Positions 56,225-64,000 are shown, numbered from the stretch's first letter. The stretch is DNA of 64,000 nucleotides from Bacteroides sp. GM023 (GCF_014750685.1 NZ_JAAXGE010000019.1:20175-84174), one strand, 5' to 3'. Translations and numbers: made by a program. Notes: generated from the sequence alone by a model not told the origin.

Positions 56225-56418
56225 TTTCGACTTATAATCACTGTTATAAATGGTTACGAATGTAACCCATTAAAGCCGAAGGCTTTGCCCCGCAGGGCAA
56301 GAGGGAAGAACAGGACTTGTCCAGTTCCCTCTTGCTTCATTTAGCGAAACGAGCCAAGCCACAAGGCGAGGCGGTTTCTGCTAAATGGGGAGTGGTGGCA
56401 CTGCATCAGGCGGTAACA
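56225..56418. other. GC-rich non-coding region, candidate oriT
   Basis: Just upstream of the mobilization genes, this 194-bp stretch holds a perfect 11-bp inverted repeat GCAAGAGGGAA (56297-56307) / TTCCCTCTTGC (56335-56345) with an inner GGAC/GTCC, and smaller hairpins (AAGCCGAAGGCTT, GCCCCGCAGGGC). Position and structure suit an origin of transfer or an operon terminator. Confidence 0.4.
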
Positions 56419-56769
56419 TTACCCACCCTGTTTTGCGTCAGTATGCGTATCGAGTTGATTTTCCTTTTTGAACCGTTCATAGGTCTTGCAATCGGCATTT
56501 TCTTGAACAAATACCCGAATATCAGCGGCACGGTAATAGGTCTTATGACTTATCGTAAAGTAAGGAAGCTTGCCACTTGCCCGATACCGTTGCAAGGTAC
56601 GGAAAGATACTTTCAGCAGAAACGCTAAATCCTGATTATCCAACAACTTGTCGTTAGGATCTAATACGTTGTCGGTATTGATTAGGGATTTCAGGTCTTG
56701 CGCGATTTCAGAGAGTTTTTTCGACAGTCGTTCCATCCACTTATCGAAGTTTTCGTTATCTATATACAT
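56419..56769 (-). CDS. Excisionase-like helix-turn-helix protein
   Basis: The 116-residue protein has a MerR/excisionase-type domain (LLDNQDLAFLLKVSFRTLQRYRASGKLPYFTISHKTYYRAADIRVFV, about 42-90) preceded by a helical N-terminus. Such proteins are standard in Bacteroides integrative elements, where they bind near the attachment sites and direct excision. An IS1182-type insertion lies 82 bp upstream of its start and may have altered its promoter. Confidence 0.78.
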   Translation of the reverse strand: MYIDNENFDKWMERLSKKLSEIAQDLKSLINTDNVLDPNDKLLDNQDLAFLLKVSFRTLQRYRASGKLPYFTISHKTYYRAADIRVFVQENADCKTYERFKKENQLDTHTDAKQGG

Positions 56770-56850
56770 TTTGCTTCATTTTTAAATTAAACATTAAGAT
56801 TTTCAATCGATTGATGAAGCAAAGTTCGGCAAATGGATGCAAATAAGTTA

Positions 56851-58631
56851 GGAGGGTGTCCGAAAAGGGTACCCTCCATTTTTTTATGCAAAAGTCCGAA
56901 CTTTCCCAAGCTCGGACTTTTTAATTTGCTCTAAAATGTTTATCTTAGAGCATGTTAATCGATAGTGCAAATATACAATTTAAGGAGTATTCTCAAGGCA
57001 TGGATTCCTTATTTCCTTCCCGTCTTGATGAAAATATTTCTTCGGATGCTCCGGTCCGGCTTGTCAACCAGATTGTTGATGAGCTTGACATCAGTCCGTT
57101 GTTATCGACTTATAAGGGTGGTGGTTGTCCTGCTTATTATCCCCGCATGCTTTTGAAAGTGTTGTTTTTCGCCTACCTGAACAATGTGTACTCTTGTCGT
57201 AAGATAGCCCGTCTGCTTCAGGAAAACATCCTTTACATGTGGCTTTCGGGCAAGTCCACTCCCGACTTCCGTACCATCAATGATTTTCGTAGTAAGCGTT
57301 TGAAGAGTTGCATCCACAGTTTGTTCACCCAGATTGTGCTCATGCTTGTGGAGTTGGGATATATCAGCCTGGAAAAACAGTATATCGACGGGACCAAGAT
57401 GGAGTCGGCAGCCAACCGTTATACTTTCGTCTGGCGCAAAAGTGTGGAAAAGTATAAAGAGCGTCTGGAAAAGAAGATTCAATGTATACTTTCTCAAATT
57501 GATGAAGGTATTCTTGGTGACAACAATGCTCCTGAAGAATCAACTCTTCCTATTGACAGCCGTGCCCTGAAAGAAAAAATAGATGCCATTAATCTGGAGA
57601 ACCGCAATAAACGTGAACTTCGTCAGATTAAAAAGCTTAATGAGGAGTACTTGCCCAAGCTGCAGGAATATGAGAAACACCTGGAAACAATGGGTGAAAG
57701 AAACAGCTATTCCAAAACAGATCCTGATGCGACTTTTATGCGTATGAAAGAAGACCACATGAGGAACGGCCAGCTTAAACCGGGATATAATCTGCAGATA
57801 TCCACGGAGAACCAGTTCATAACAAACTATGCTTTCTATCACAATCCCGGTGATACGTTGACTCTAATTTCATTTCTATTGTATGGCCGGATGAGATACT
57901 GCCGGTTCATGAAAGAGGTTTGTGCGGATGCCGGATATGGAAGTGAGGAAAATTATGAGTTTATGGAACGCTTCGGTATAAGCGATTATGTAAAGTATAA
58001 TTATTTTCATATGGAACAAACAAAAAAATGGAAACGTGACATCTCCAAACAAGATAATTTGTATTATAACGAACCGAAAGATTACTTTGTATGCCCGATG
58101 GGACAGCATATGGAACTTGCCTACACGACAAAGGCTGTCAATGATAATGGATATGAAAGTGAAATAAGTGTTTACCGCGCTAAGAACTGTCAGGGATGTC
58201 CCTTACAAAATAAATGTCACAAAGGGAAAGGAAACAGGGAGATCAGGGTGAACCATAAATTAAGGCGGTACAAGCAACTGGCACGTGAGAAACTCACTTC
58301 ACCAAAAGGGTTTGAACATAGGAACAAAAGACCGGTGGAGGTGGAAGCGGTCTTCGGGCAAATAAAATGGAATAAAGGGTACAAGAGGTGCAGGCATAAA
58401 GGCTTGGAGAAGATTGTCATGGACTTTGGAATATTGGCTATTGCATTTAACATCGGAAAAATGATCAGCAAGAAGAAAAAGGCTAAGAAAGGGAGGAATG
58501 GAAAGGATTATAAGACTGATGAAGGGAGAAAATCAAGTTTCATGAGGGATATTTTTATAAGTTGTTGGATGAATCACAAAAAAGAAACAAAAAAGAAAAA
58601 AGTTAGAGGGTACCCTTTTCGGACACCCTCC
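56851..58631. mobile_element. IS1182-family insertion sequence
   Basis: The element is bounded by perfect terminal inverted repeats: 56851-56876 (GGAGGGTGTCCGAAAAGGGT...) and its exact complement at 58606-58631. Both repeats contain an inner GGGTACCC palindrome. Two further bases (TA on the left, TA on the right) extend or flank the repeats, consistent with a TA duplication. One transposase gene fills the element. The intact ends and gene suggest recent arrival compared with the broken genes around it. Confidence 0.88.
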
Positions 58632-58640
58632 TATAAATAG
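56952..58640 (+). CDS. IS1182-family transposase
   Basis: The 562-residue transposase has the N-terminal DUF772-type domain (PSRLDENISSDAPVRLVNQIV, YYPRMLLKVLFFAYLNNVYSCRKIARLL, STPDFRTINDFRSKRL) and a DDE catalytic domain: DGTKMES with the first Asp, VCADAGYGSEENYEFM with the second, and ENQF..., RPVEVEAVFGQIKWNKGYKR with the final Glu, plus the Cys cluster CQGCPLQNKCHKGKG. The frame runs through the right inverted repeat and the stop codon TAG (58638-58640) is in flanking DNA. Confidence 0.92.
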   Translation: MLIDSANIQFKEYSQGMDSLFPSRLDENISSDAPVRLVNQIVDELDISPLLSTYKGGGCPAYYPRMLLKVLFFAYLNNVYSCRKIARLLQENILYMWLSGKSTPDFRTINDFRSKRLKSCIHSLFTQIVLMLVELGYISLEKQYIDGTKMESAANRYTFVWRKSVEKYKERLEKKIQCILSQIDEGILGDNNAPEESTLPIDSRALKEKIDAINLENRNKRELRQIKKLNEEYLPKLQEYEKHLETMGERNSYSKTDPDATFMRMKEDHMRNGQLKPGYNLQISTENQFITNYAFYHNPGDTLTLISFLLYGRMRYCRFMKEVCADAGYGSEENYEFMERFGISDYVKYNYFHMEQTKKWKRDISKQDNLYYNEPKDYFVCPMGQHMELAYTTKAVNDNGYESEISVYRAKNCQGCPLQNKCHKGKGNREIRVNHKLRRYKQLAREKLTSPKGFEHRNKRPVEVEAVFGQIKWNKGYKRCRHKGLEKIVMDFGILAIAFNIGKMISKKKKAKKGRNGKDYKTDEGRKSSFMRDIFISCWMNHKKETKKKKVRGYPFRTPSYK

Positions 58641-58656
58641 TTGGTAAGTTGTTGAT

Positions 58657-59262
58657 TTACAAATATCCTTTGTTCTTACTTTCTTCGGCAATGGCTTTGC
58701 GAAGTATATCTAAAAACTCGGTTACTTTGGATGGCTTACGTTTAATAACACTCTCATGCTTCTTGTGAATGTCACCCAGTTTGATATTAAAGAGGTGTTC
58801 AAACGCTCGTCCGATTTCTGTTAGTGGTGATTCTGTTCCGTTATGGGTAACTACTCGTTTAGATAAGAACAGTCCGCTCACCATCTCCATAATTTCAATA
58901 AGATAGGTTTCGTCTGTTAGGTAGAGGGGTGAGAGTGGGTAATTATTTTTTCGGTTCTGGAACAGATTGGGATATTGGATTTTTAGATTCAACAGCTCCA
59001 GTTCTGAATTGATAATAGCCAATGTCTTTTGTAAGAACAGCTTTTTAAGCGCATTTTCCCCCCTGCCCATAAAGAGGTGTCGTTTCAAGTGAAGCTATCT
59101 CGATACGGGTAGCATTCAATGTGCGATGAATAACTGCGTAATCCACTCCACCGCTTACACTTTCGATATGTTCAAGAAATTCGCCATAGGCATCTTGCAT
59201 TTCTTCTTTACTTACTTGTTCTGAGGTTCCAGACAATAGCCCGCAATATCCTCATTTTCATT
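58657..59262 (-). pseudogene. RteC-like C-terminal protein, broken in at least two places
   Basis: The C-terminal 58657-59088 portion (ENALKKLFLQKT... FEHLFNIKLGDIHKKHESVIKRK, TEFLDILRKAI) resembles the C-terminus of RteC, a regulator of excision in Bacteroides conjugative transposons. Its N-terminal continuation VSKEEMQDAYGEFLEHIES... ETTPLYGQG is in another frame; the switch is at a run of six G (C on the + strand near 59059-59064). A further piece, NEDIAGYCLEPQNK, is in a third frame with a stop. The start of the gene is not found. Confidence 0.5.
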
Positions 59263-59343
59263 AAATCATTCATAACTATAACTTTTTAGGTTTATATATT
59301 TATTGAAGCATTTGCTTTGCTACTGAATGATTCTATTTATCTG

Positions 59344-60147
59344 CTATAATTCAGATGGTTTTTTATTTGTTAGACATTGAGACTCTTTTGCAAAATGAGA
59401 GAAGTCTGTATATCCTAACTCATCATACGAATTGCTACTTCCTTTAGAGCGGTAATTCATCAAAGCTATTTTAAACCTCATGGTTCTAAAGCATTGCTTT
59501 GGTGACATACCTAACACCTCTTTAAAGTATCTATTTAGTGTAGGTGTTGATACCCCGACTTTCTTACTAACCATATTCGATTTGAAGTCACCGCAATGAG
59601 TAATGTAATAAACTGCTTTAATTACGGTCTCTAATTTATAATCAGACTTGAAGATATCTATATTTGATAGAAGATAGTTTTCTGCATAGCTGACACGTTC
59701 ATCAAAGGTCTTTTTAGATTTTAGCTCTTCAATAATTGTGTTATCTATATAATTACTCAATGGTTTGTAACTGTCCAATAAGCAAGGAATATCATCCTTC
59801 AAAAACGGATATAACACACCCGGTTTGAATTTAATTGCAAATTCATGTGTTCCCGGTGCGTGTATTATGGTCATTGCATCTGACAAACTACCATATAATT
59901 TATCTCCCGTAGTATCTTTGATACCGAGTTTTCTATCCACTTTTAATGTCTGACTTTTATCTGTAAGATTAACAGAAGCAACAATATTTACATTAGGAAG
60001 AGCAACTATTGAGAATGGAGTTATTAAATTGCTTTCCGTTGTAATCTCAAAGTAATACTCAACAATATCCCTCAACTCAAAGCCGGGATATTTAATCCTT
60101 ACATGGTCGTTTACTTCATCTTCGTATATAACTTTAGATATCAACAT
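59344..60147 (-). CDS. AraC-family regulator with unusual N-terminal domain
   Basis: The 267-residue protein has a beta-rich N-terminal domain (about 10-130; YPGFELRDIVEYYFEI, PGTHEFAIKFKPGVLYPFL), the DUF6597-like pattern seen in some AraC regulators, and a C-terminal AraC-type domain (about 165-265; VSKKVGVSTPTLNRYFKEVLGMSPKQCFRTMRFKIAL, YDELGYTDFSHFAKE). The start is 1 bp after the stop of the gene at 60149, so it is the last of a three-gene operon with GNAT and the synthetase-like gene and probably regulates it. Confidence 0.85.
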   Translation of the reverse strand: MLISKVIYEDEVNDHVRIKYPGFELRDIVEYYFEITTESNLITPFSIVALPNVNIVASVNLTDKSQTLKVDRKLGIKDTTGDKLYGSLSDAMTIIHAPGTHEFAIKFKPGVLYPFLKDDIPCLLDSYKPLSNYIDNTIIEELKSKKTFDERVSYAENYLLSNIDIFKSDYKLETVIKAVYYITHCGDFKSNMVSKKVGVSTPTLNRYFKEVLGMSPKQCFRTMRFKIALMNYRSKGSSNSYDELGYTDFSHFAKESQCLTNKKPSEL

Positions 60148-60148
60148 A

Positions 60149-61075
60149 TTATTTTCTGAATAGGTGTAACAACTGTATTCCTAACCCCATAGTTAGCATA
60201 CGTTCTTTTTTATTTGCTAATAATTTTTGAGTCCAATCAAGTAATCCTCCATCGCCAATTTCATATTCTACACCATCAGCTATAATTTTAGCTTTAATTC
60301 TCATACCGTAGTAATAGTTATTTTGTGAATCTGATTCGGCAATACGAACATCAAAACCGCTATTTTTAATATGTGATAAGCTATTAGATACTAATGGACT
60401 GTTGCTGTCATATTCTTTACAAGGAATAATCTCAAAAAACAGATTATTAAACCCAAAAACACTTTTGCACACATCTTGAGTTATAGCAAAGTGTTTATGT
60501 ATCTCTGTTTTCTCAAATTCAAAACTACCCGTATCCATACCGCAGGAAATTAGACACAGAATAGGGAAATGGGGTGTAAAGTTGGGATTAGAGAAAACCT
60601 GAGTCCGTATAACTCTCGACACATTGCTGAAATTATACGTTTTCTCCGACAACTCGTTGTTTTTCTTCAATGAAGCGTAATGTAAAGCTATTGAATTTGT
60701 TGGGTCTGACTGAACTTCTGTATTTCGGAGTGCTGTAAGAACTTTCTTTTGGTTTACAGTTGCCATTATACTACTTGTACCTAATTGAGCAACAGGAGAT
60801 AACTCGATTAATTCAAAACTGCTATTTGCTACTATTTTACAACACTCTAACTCTTCTTCTTTAAATTTTAGAAAGTCTAATTGTGCAGGCTTAACGAGTT
60901 TGTTTTTAGTGTATTTTTCCAATAGTGAAGAGGGAGTTTCTTGCATAACTCGTCTTTCAAACACCTCTAAAAGCAAAGAATTTAACTCTGAACCGCTCAA
61001 TTTATTAGACAGTATATCAACAATTTCATTTAAGTTGTATTTGTCGATTATATGTTTTATTGCTTCATCTTTCAT
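60149..61075 (-). CDS. Uncharacterized protein faintly like class II aminoacyl-tRNA synthetase core
   Basis: The 308-residue protein is not one I recognise. After a helical N-terminus (about 1-85), SPVAQLGTSSIMATVNQKKVL... RNTEVQSDPTNSIALHYA is followed by SRVIRTQVFSNPNFTPHF, reminiscent of class II motif 2 (Arg near the bend), and the C-terminal YYYGMRIKAKIIADGVEYEIGDGGLLDW ... LTMGLGIQLL resembles the YYxGxxFE ... GGRYD ... GxGxGIERL region of HisRS/HisZ. There is no anticodon-binding domain. It could be a stand-alone aminoacylating or ligase enzyme, or a pseudo-synthetase. Overlap with GNAT (ATGA) shows coupling. Confidence 0.35.
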   Translation of the reverse strand: MKDEAIKHIIDKYNLNEIVDILSNKLSGSELNSLLLEVFERRVMQETPSSLLEKYTKNKLVKPAQLDFLKFKEEELECCKIVANSSFELIELSPVAQLGTSSIMATVNQKKVLTALRNTEVQSDPTNSIALHYASLKKNNELSEKTYNFSNVSRVIRTQVFSNPNFTPHFPILCLISCGMDTGSFEFEKTEIHKHFAITQDVCKSVFGFNNLFFEIIPCKEYDSNSPLVSNSLSHIKNSGFDVRIAESDSQNNYYYGMRIKAKIIADGVEYEIGDGGLLDWTQKLLANKKERMLTMGLGIQLLHLFRK

Positions 61076-61569
61076 GTTTTCCTTATACTATATATATGTT
61101 CATCAAATATTTGTCCCTTTTTTATCACAGACGATTTAATAATAGCCTCTTTCTCAAAACCAACTTTTTCTAATACCTTCATTGATGCCATATTATATTC
61201 AAAAATATTTGCATATACTCTTTGCATCCCTAATTGATTAAAAGCCATTTCAACTAACAGTTTAACAGTTTCTGTTGCATATCCATTTCTCCAATATGGT
61301 TCGCCAATCCAGTATCCGACCTCTGCATTAATTCTATATACATCGCTTTGAGGATTCAAGCTACAACAGCCAATAAATTCATTTTCTGAATATATTCCAA
61401 ACACGAGTCCTAATTCTCCTGTCTTAGCTAATTCAATAAAAGAAACTGCATTATCAATCGTGTAGGGATGAGGAAATATATCACGTAAGTTTTTAGCAAT
61501 CTCATAGTTATTTGCTAACTTAGATATTACCCAAGGTGATTCATTTTCTATTTTACGTAACTGTATCAT
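61072..61569 (-). CDS. GNAT N-acetyltransferase, RimJ/RimL type
   Basis: The 165-residue protein is a typical RimJ/RimL-like GNAT: IGCCSLN-type strand, AEVGYWIGEPYWRNGYATETVKLLVEMAF with the acetyl-CoA loop (RNGYAT), GMQRVYANIFEYNMASMKVLEKVGF, and a C-terminal KKGQIFDEHIYSI. Such enzymes acetylate N-terminal or small-molecule amines; some GNAT toxins acetylate aminoacyl-tRNA. It is the first gene of the operon with the synthetase-like protein. A TATCTTTG -7 element lies 22-29 bp upstream of its start on the - strand. Confidence 0.85.
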   Translation of the reverse strand: MIQLRKIENESPWVISKLANNYEIAKNLRDIFPHPYTIDNAVSFIELAKTGELGLVFGIYSENEFIGCCSLNPQSDVYRINAEVGYWIGEPYWRNGYATETVKLLVEMAFNQLGMQRVYANIFEYNMASMKVLEKVGFEKEAIIKSSVIKKGQIFDEHIYSIRKT

Positions 61570-61590
61570 ATCTATACTTTTATCTTTTTA

Positions 61591-61598
61591 CAAAGATA
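61591..61598 (-). promoter_or_regulatory. Candidate -7 element of GNAT operon
   Basis: On the - strand TATCTTTG matches TAnnTTTG, about 22 bp before the GNAT start codon. No TTTG at the proper -33 distance was seen. Confidence 0.4.
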
Positions 61599-61727
61599 TG
61601 CCTATTTATGAGATGATTAGGTGTAAAAATGAATCAAATTTCATTGAATTGCATTTTTGCACCTAAAATTGAGAGTTTTGCAAAAGAAATAAATTTTATT
61701 TAGCAATATAGATTAAAAGATTATTTA

Positions 61728-61735
61728 TATCTTTG
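61728..61735 (+). promoter_or_regulatory. Orphan -7 element leading to an aborted start
   Basis: A + strand TATCTTTG is followed about 20 bp later by ATGGGAAAACATAGCAGACT, which reads MGKHSRLK and stops. It looks like the promoter and first codons of a gene whose remainder is gone. Confidence 0.3.
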
Positions 61736-61779
61736 TAGGAGAGTTATTTGAAGCAATGGGAAAACATAGCAGACTAAAG

Positions 61780-61878
61780 TAGTTCGCTCATTTCTATATC
61801 GTTACCCATTGTTCTTTCTCTTTCTTCTAAACATCTATTAATCAATGGATAAAAATAAAATCTTCTACTGTATTGATA
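61780..61878 (-). pseudogene. 3' end of an unidentified gene at a deletion junction
   Basis: On the - strand the frame SRRFYFYPLINRCLEERERTMGNDIEMSELL ends in TAG near 61780. It reads like an authentic C-terminus (charged helix, acidic end) but has no start; its upstream end runs into the truncated RloB gene. I read it as the tail of another gene, brought next to RloB by a deletion. Family unknown. Confidence 0.35.
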
Positions 61879-62087
61879 GCCTTTTGTACTAATGTTAATG
61901 TTCCCATACCTTGCCCCACGGCTTTCACATTGGCTGAAGTCAAACGAAAAGCATTAAAATAGTCCGGTTCAGTATTCACTCCTTCGCAAATAATCAGAAA
62001 TGTTTGTTTCACTTCACGCACACCACTGATACGGGTTATCTTTCTTTCGACACGCGGATTTATATTTTTCCTTTTTGTAGCCGCCAT
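61842..62087 (-). pseudogene. RloB-like protein, truncated
   Basis: The 81-residue frame begins like RloB (FLIICEGVNTEPDYFNAFRL, the Toprim-like IICEGxxTEPxYF motif, then GTLTLVQKAIN). RloB/AbiLii proteins are about 200 residues; the rest is missing after about residue 70 and the frame ends in unrelated codons (TVEDFIFIH). It starts 3 bp after the ATPase stop. The gene is therefore the broken second partner of an AbiL-type abortive-infection pair. Confidence 0.72.
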
Positions 62088-62090
62088 AGT

Positions 62091-63311
62091 TTAATTTTCT
62101 TGGGTATTAAACAAACGGGTTAAATCTCCAACAATTGGAATTGCTCCATACTTCCCAGATAAGTAATCTTTTTCAAACGAAGCATCATTACGTACTTTAT
62201 ACTCTGCTAATGAATAAAGTTCGGTTGCCCCATAACGGTCTTTTTGTGTAAACCAAATCTGATCCCGTCGGAATATATTAGCACTCAATAAGTTCGTATC
62301 GTGAGTAGTGAAAATTAATTGGGCATTTTTCGGATTTGTTTCTTTTGAATTAAACAAGGCAATAATTCTACACGTAAGAAGTGGATGCATTTTAGAATCA
62401 AATTCATCTATAATCAGACGCTTTCCATTATCCAAAGCATCAATAATGGGATATGCTAAAGAAAAATACTTTATTGTGCCTTCCGATTCATTTTTCTTGA
62501 ATGGGAAAGTAACAGCTTTGACTTCATTACCTTCATCATCGTATTGTGTATGCGTACTAACAATCGTATTATCAATTTTTTCAATATTCTCAATGCCTAA
62601 ATCAGCATAGCGGGAAAACTCTACAATTCTCTGTTTCATTCTGTTGTCATCCAGTTGGATAGTTGCGGTATTCCATATCTTCTCATTATTAGAGTCTGAG
62701 ATAATAGTGGTATCATTCAGCCATTTCATTATCTCTACTGCTGTCGGATCATTAAATTGCGCCGCAACAGAAAGCAATAATGCATTTGCCCTTACCATTC
62801 GTTTACCTGCAAGCTCTTTACCGACGACAAACTTGGTATGAATATCAAAATTATCTTTTTCGCGATAGAATAATTCTACTTCCTTAGCTCTCTTTTTATT
62901 AGCTTTTTGATAGAGCCATTCCGAATGTACCAATGAATTATCAGCCTCAAATCCATAACGATATTGATTGTCTTCGTCACAGAATATGGCTTCAAAATGA
63001 CTTGGTTCACTTGCAGTAAGTGAGTTCAACCGAAAATTTTCTATATTAACTCGTTCTCCTGCTTGAATATCCTTCGATGAATTTATCACATACCACTTAA
63101 AGAACTCAAATGCCTTAATGAAGTTGGATTTGCCAGATGCATTAGCACCATAAACAACTGCGCTCTTCATCAATGATAATCCGGCAGTCCCTACGCTAAA
63201 GATTATATCTTCAGCCGGAACCTGTATTTCTTTCAAAGCCGATGCTGCCAATGACAATATAGATTGTTCTTTGAAAGATAGAAAGTTTCCTATTGTAAAT
63301 TGAATAATCAT
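62091..63311 (-). CDS. AAA ATPase of AbiL/RloA type
   Basis: The 406-residue protein is an OLD-like AAA_15 ATPase: FTIGNFLSFKEQSILSLAA at the N-terminus, Walker A YGANASGKSN (about 54-63), an ABC-type signature region around the middle and Walker B RLIIDEFDSKMHPLL (about 305), then the His switch FTTHDTNLL. With RloB next to it this is the ATPase half of an AbiL-like/RloAB system found in Bacteroides defence islands. It looks complete, but its partner gene is truncated, so the system is probably inactive or uses RloB elsewhere. Confidence 0.8.
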   Translation of the reverse strand: MIIQFTIGNFLSFKEQSILSLAASALKEIQVPAEDIIFSVGTAGLSLMKSAVVYGANASGKSNFIKAFEFFKWYVINSSKDIQAGERVNIENFRLNSLTASEPSHFEAIFCDEDNQYRYGFEADNSLVHSEWLYQKANKKRAKEVELFYREKDNFDIHTKFVVGKELAGKRMVRANALLLSVAAQFNDPTAVEIMKWLNDTTIISDSNNEKIWNTATIQLDDNRMKQRIVEFSRYADLGIENIEKIDNTIVSTHTQYDDEGNEVKAVTFPFKKNESEGTIKYFSLAYPIIDALDNGKRLIIDEFDSKMHPLLTCRIIALFNSKETNPKNAQLIFTTHDTNLLSANIFRRDQIWFTQKDRYGATELYSLAEYKVRNDASFEKDYLSGKYGAIPIVGDLTRLFNTQEN

Positions 63312-63437
63312 ATTTTAACCATCTTATTTGAGAATTTATCACAAATATAGTGTTTATATTTCAAAACAAAGATACTTATTAGGTGAATTATATTCTTTTA
63401 TGTCTAATAACATATCTTTTACCCACCGGAATATTTT

Positions 63438-63935
63438 CTATTTTTCCGAATATTCTTTCATCTTTTTCCTCCACCTCTGAAACCCTCTCATCAAACTTTC
63501 CTCTTCCACTGACTCCACCATATCATACTCTACCACAAATTCATGCATTGATTTTATATACATCACCCCGTTTTTGAACTTATTTTCCAACAGGAAGGAA
63601 TAGAGCTCCGCTTTCATTTCCACCTCAATTTCCTTTTCAATAATAAAGATACTGTCCTGACCGAAATAATTATAAACTTCCGGATTTTTGCCGAGTCTTG
63701 GACTAGGGAGTACAAAGGTGATATTTCCTGTTTCTTTCCAGGAGACGCCTTGCGGACGAGGAACGGACAATTGGTGCAAGAAGTGATAAATGGGAGTGAG
63801 GTGGGAGAGGTGGATTGGGATAGGGAGTCGTCTTGAAGGAGAATTACTGTGTGATTGGGATTCTAAACTTTGTCCGTACCGGACATACATGTATCCAGCC
63901 AAATATGGCTTGATGGCAAATGTAACTGTAACCAT
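63438..63935 (-). CDS. Hypothetical Bacteroides accessory protein
   Basis: The 165-residue protein begins MVTVTFAIKPYLAGYMYVRY and contains HQLSVPRPQGVSWKETGNITFVLP, GKNPEVYNYFGQDSIFIIEKEIE and a helical C-terminus with RGFQRWRKKMKEY. I have the impression of a recurring family of unknown function in Bacteroides prophage-like or integrated-element DNA, but I cannot name it. Base composition of the 5' half (Ser/Pro-rich, low-complexity HSNSPSRRLPIPIHLSHL) is unusual. The start codon ATG at 63935 is the only good one. Confidence 0.6.
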   Translation of the reverse strand: MVTVTFAIKPYLAGYMYVRYGQSLESQSHSNSPSRRLPIPIHLSHLTPIYHFLHQLSVPRPQGVSWKETGNITFVLPSPRLGKNPEVYNYFGQDSIFIIEKEIEVEMKAELYSFLLENKFKNGVMYIKSMHEFVVEYDMVESVEEESLMRGFQRWRKKMKEYSEK

Positions 63936-64000
63936 GGGAATTGAATTTTGAATTGTTGAAATTTGTTGTATACTGATTGCCGCCTGAAGTGGCGGATTCC

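Noticed and set aside
56317..56628. 103-codon + strand open frame opposite the excisionase gene
   Set aside because: It is the antisense shadow of the helix-turn-helix gene and of the hairpin region; no protein-like features.
58657..59088. Intact stand-alone gene starting MKRHLFMGRGENAL
   Set aside because: The natural N-terminal continuation is visible in the next frame across a G6 run, so it is part of a broken longer gene.

Overview
The window is chromosomal DNA from a gut Bacteroides (Bacteroidota). The evidence is paired SusC/SusD genes, lipoprotein signals of the Bacteroides type, promoters of the form TTTG-N19-TAnnTTTG, BfmA/BtgA-type mobilization genes and a run of pectin-degrading enzymes. 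I do not name a species.

Region 1 (1-3.2 kb): the 3' part of a GH92 alpha-mannosidase gene, then a secreted sugar isomerase/epimerase-like gene. Region 2 (3.4-32 kb, + strand) is a pectin utilization locus. Two consecutive triads (DUF4957/DUF5123 surface lipoprotein, SusC, SusD) are followed by a PL1 pectate lyase, a DUF3826 protein, a GH43-like protein, a large propeller plus (alpha/alpha)6 enzyme resembling GH143-GH142, a GH78 rhamnosidase, a GH28 polygalacturonase and an esterase fused to a DUF3826 domain. Region 3 (32-34 kb): a patatin-like lipase and a short-chain dehydrogenase, convergent and overlapping. Region 4 (34-43.2 kb, - strand) is an operon GH95 - GH105 - GH140 - GH78/sialidase-like fusion. 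GH140 (apiosidase) with GH95, GH78 and GH105 points to rhamnogalacturonan-II. Together regions 2 and 4 would bind pectin at the surface, cut the backbone (PL1, GH28), import pieces (SusCD) and strip side chains in the periplasm. Region 5 (43.3-47.7 kb): a DUF2807 protein, a membrane regulator that looks like a hybrid two-component protein without its sensor domain, and an AraC regulator divergent from a small protein.

Region 6 (about 47.7-64 kb) is accessory DNA with a decayed mobilizable element. It holds a PD-(D/E)XK-type nuclease-like gene, a small DUF6140-like gene, a HAD remnant, two tandem frameshifted tyrosine integrases, a ParA-like ATPase / RelA-SpoT synthetase pair, a frameshifted relaxase with BfmA/BtgA-like partner and excisionase, an intact IS1182-type insertion sequence, a broken RteC-like gene, an operon GNAT - class-II-synthetase-like protein - AraC, and an AbiL-type pair (AAA ATPase plus truncated RloB).

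The two signals I rate highest are (a) three intergenic arrays of degenerate repeats with an exact 22-bp period (2100-2187, 10797-10972, 33898-34051), each with its own core word present in both orientations, and (b) the ParA/RelA-SpoT operon carried by the mobile element, which looks like a toxin-antitoxin or anti-phage pair that I cannot match to a named system.
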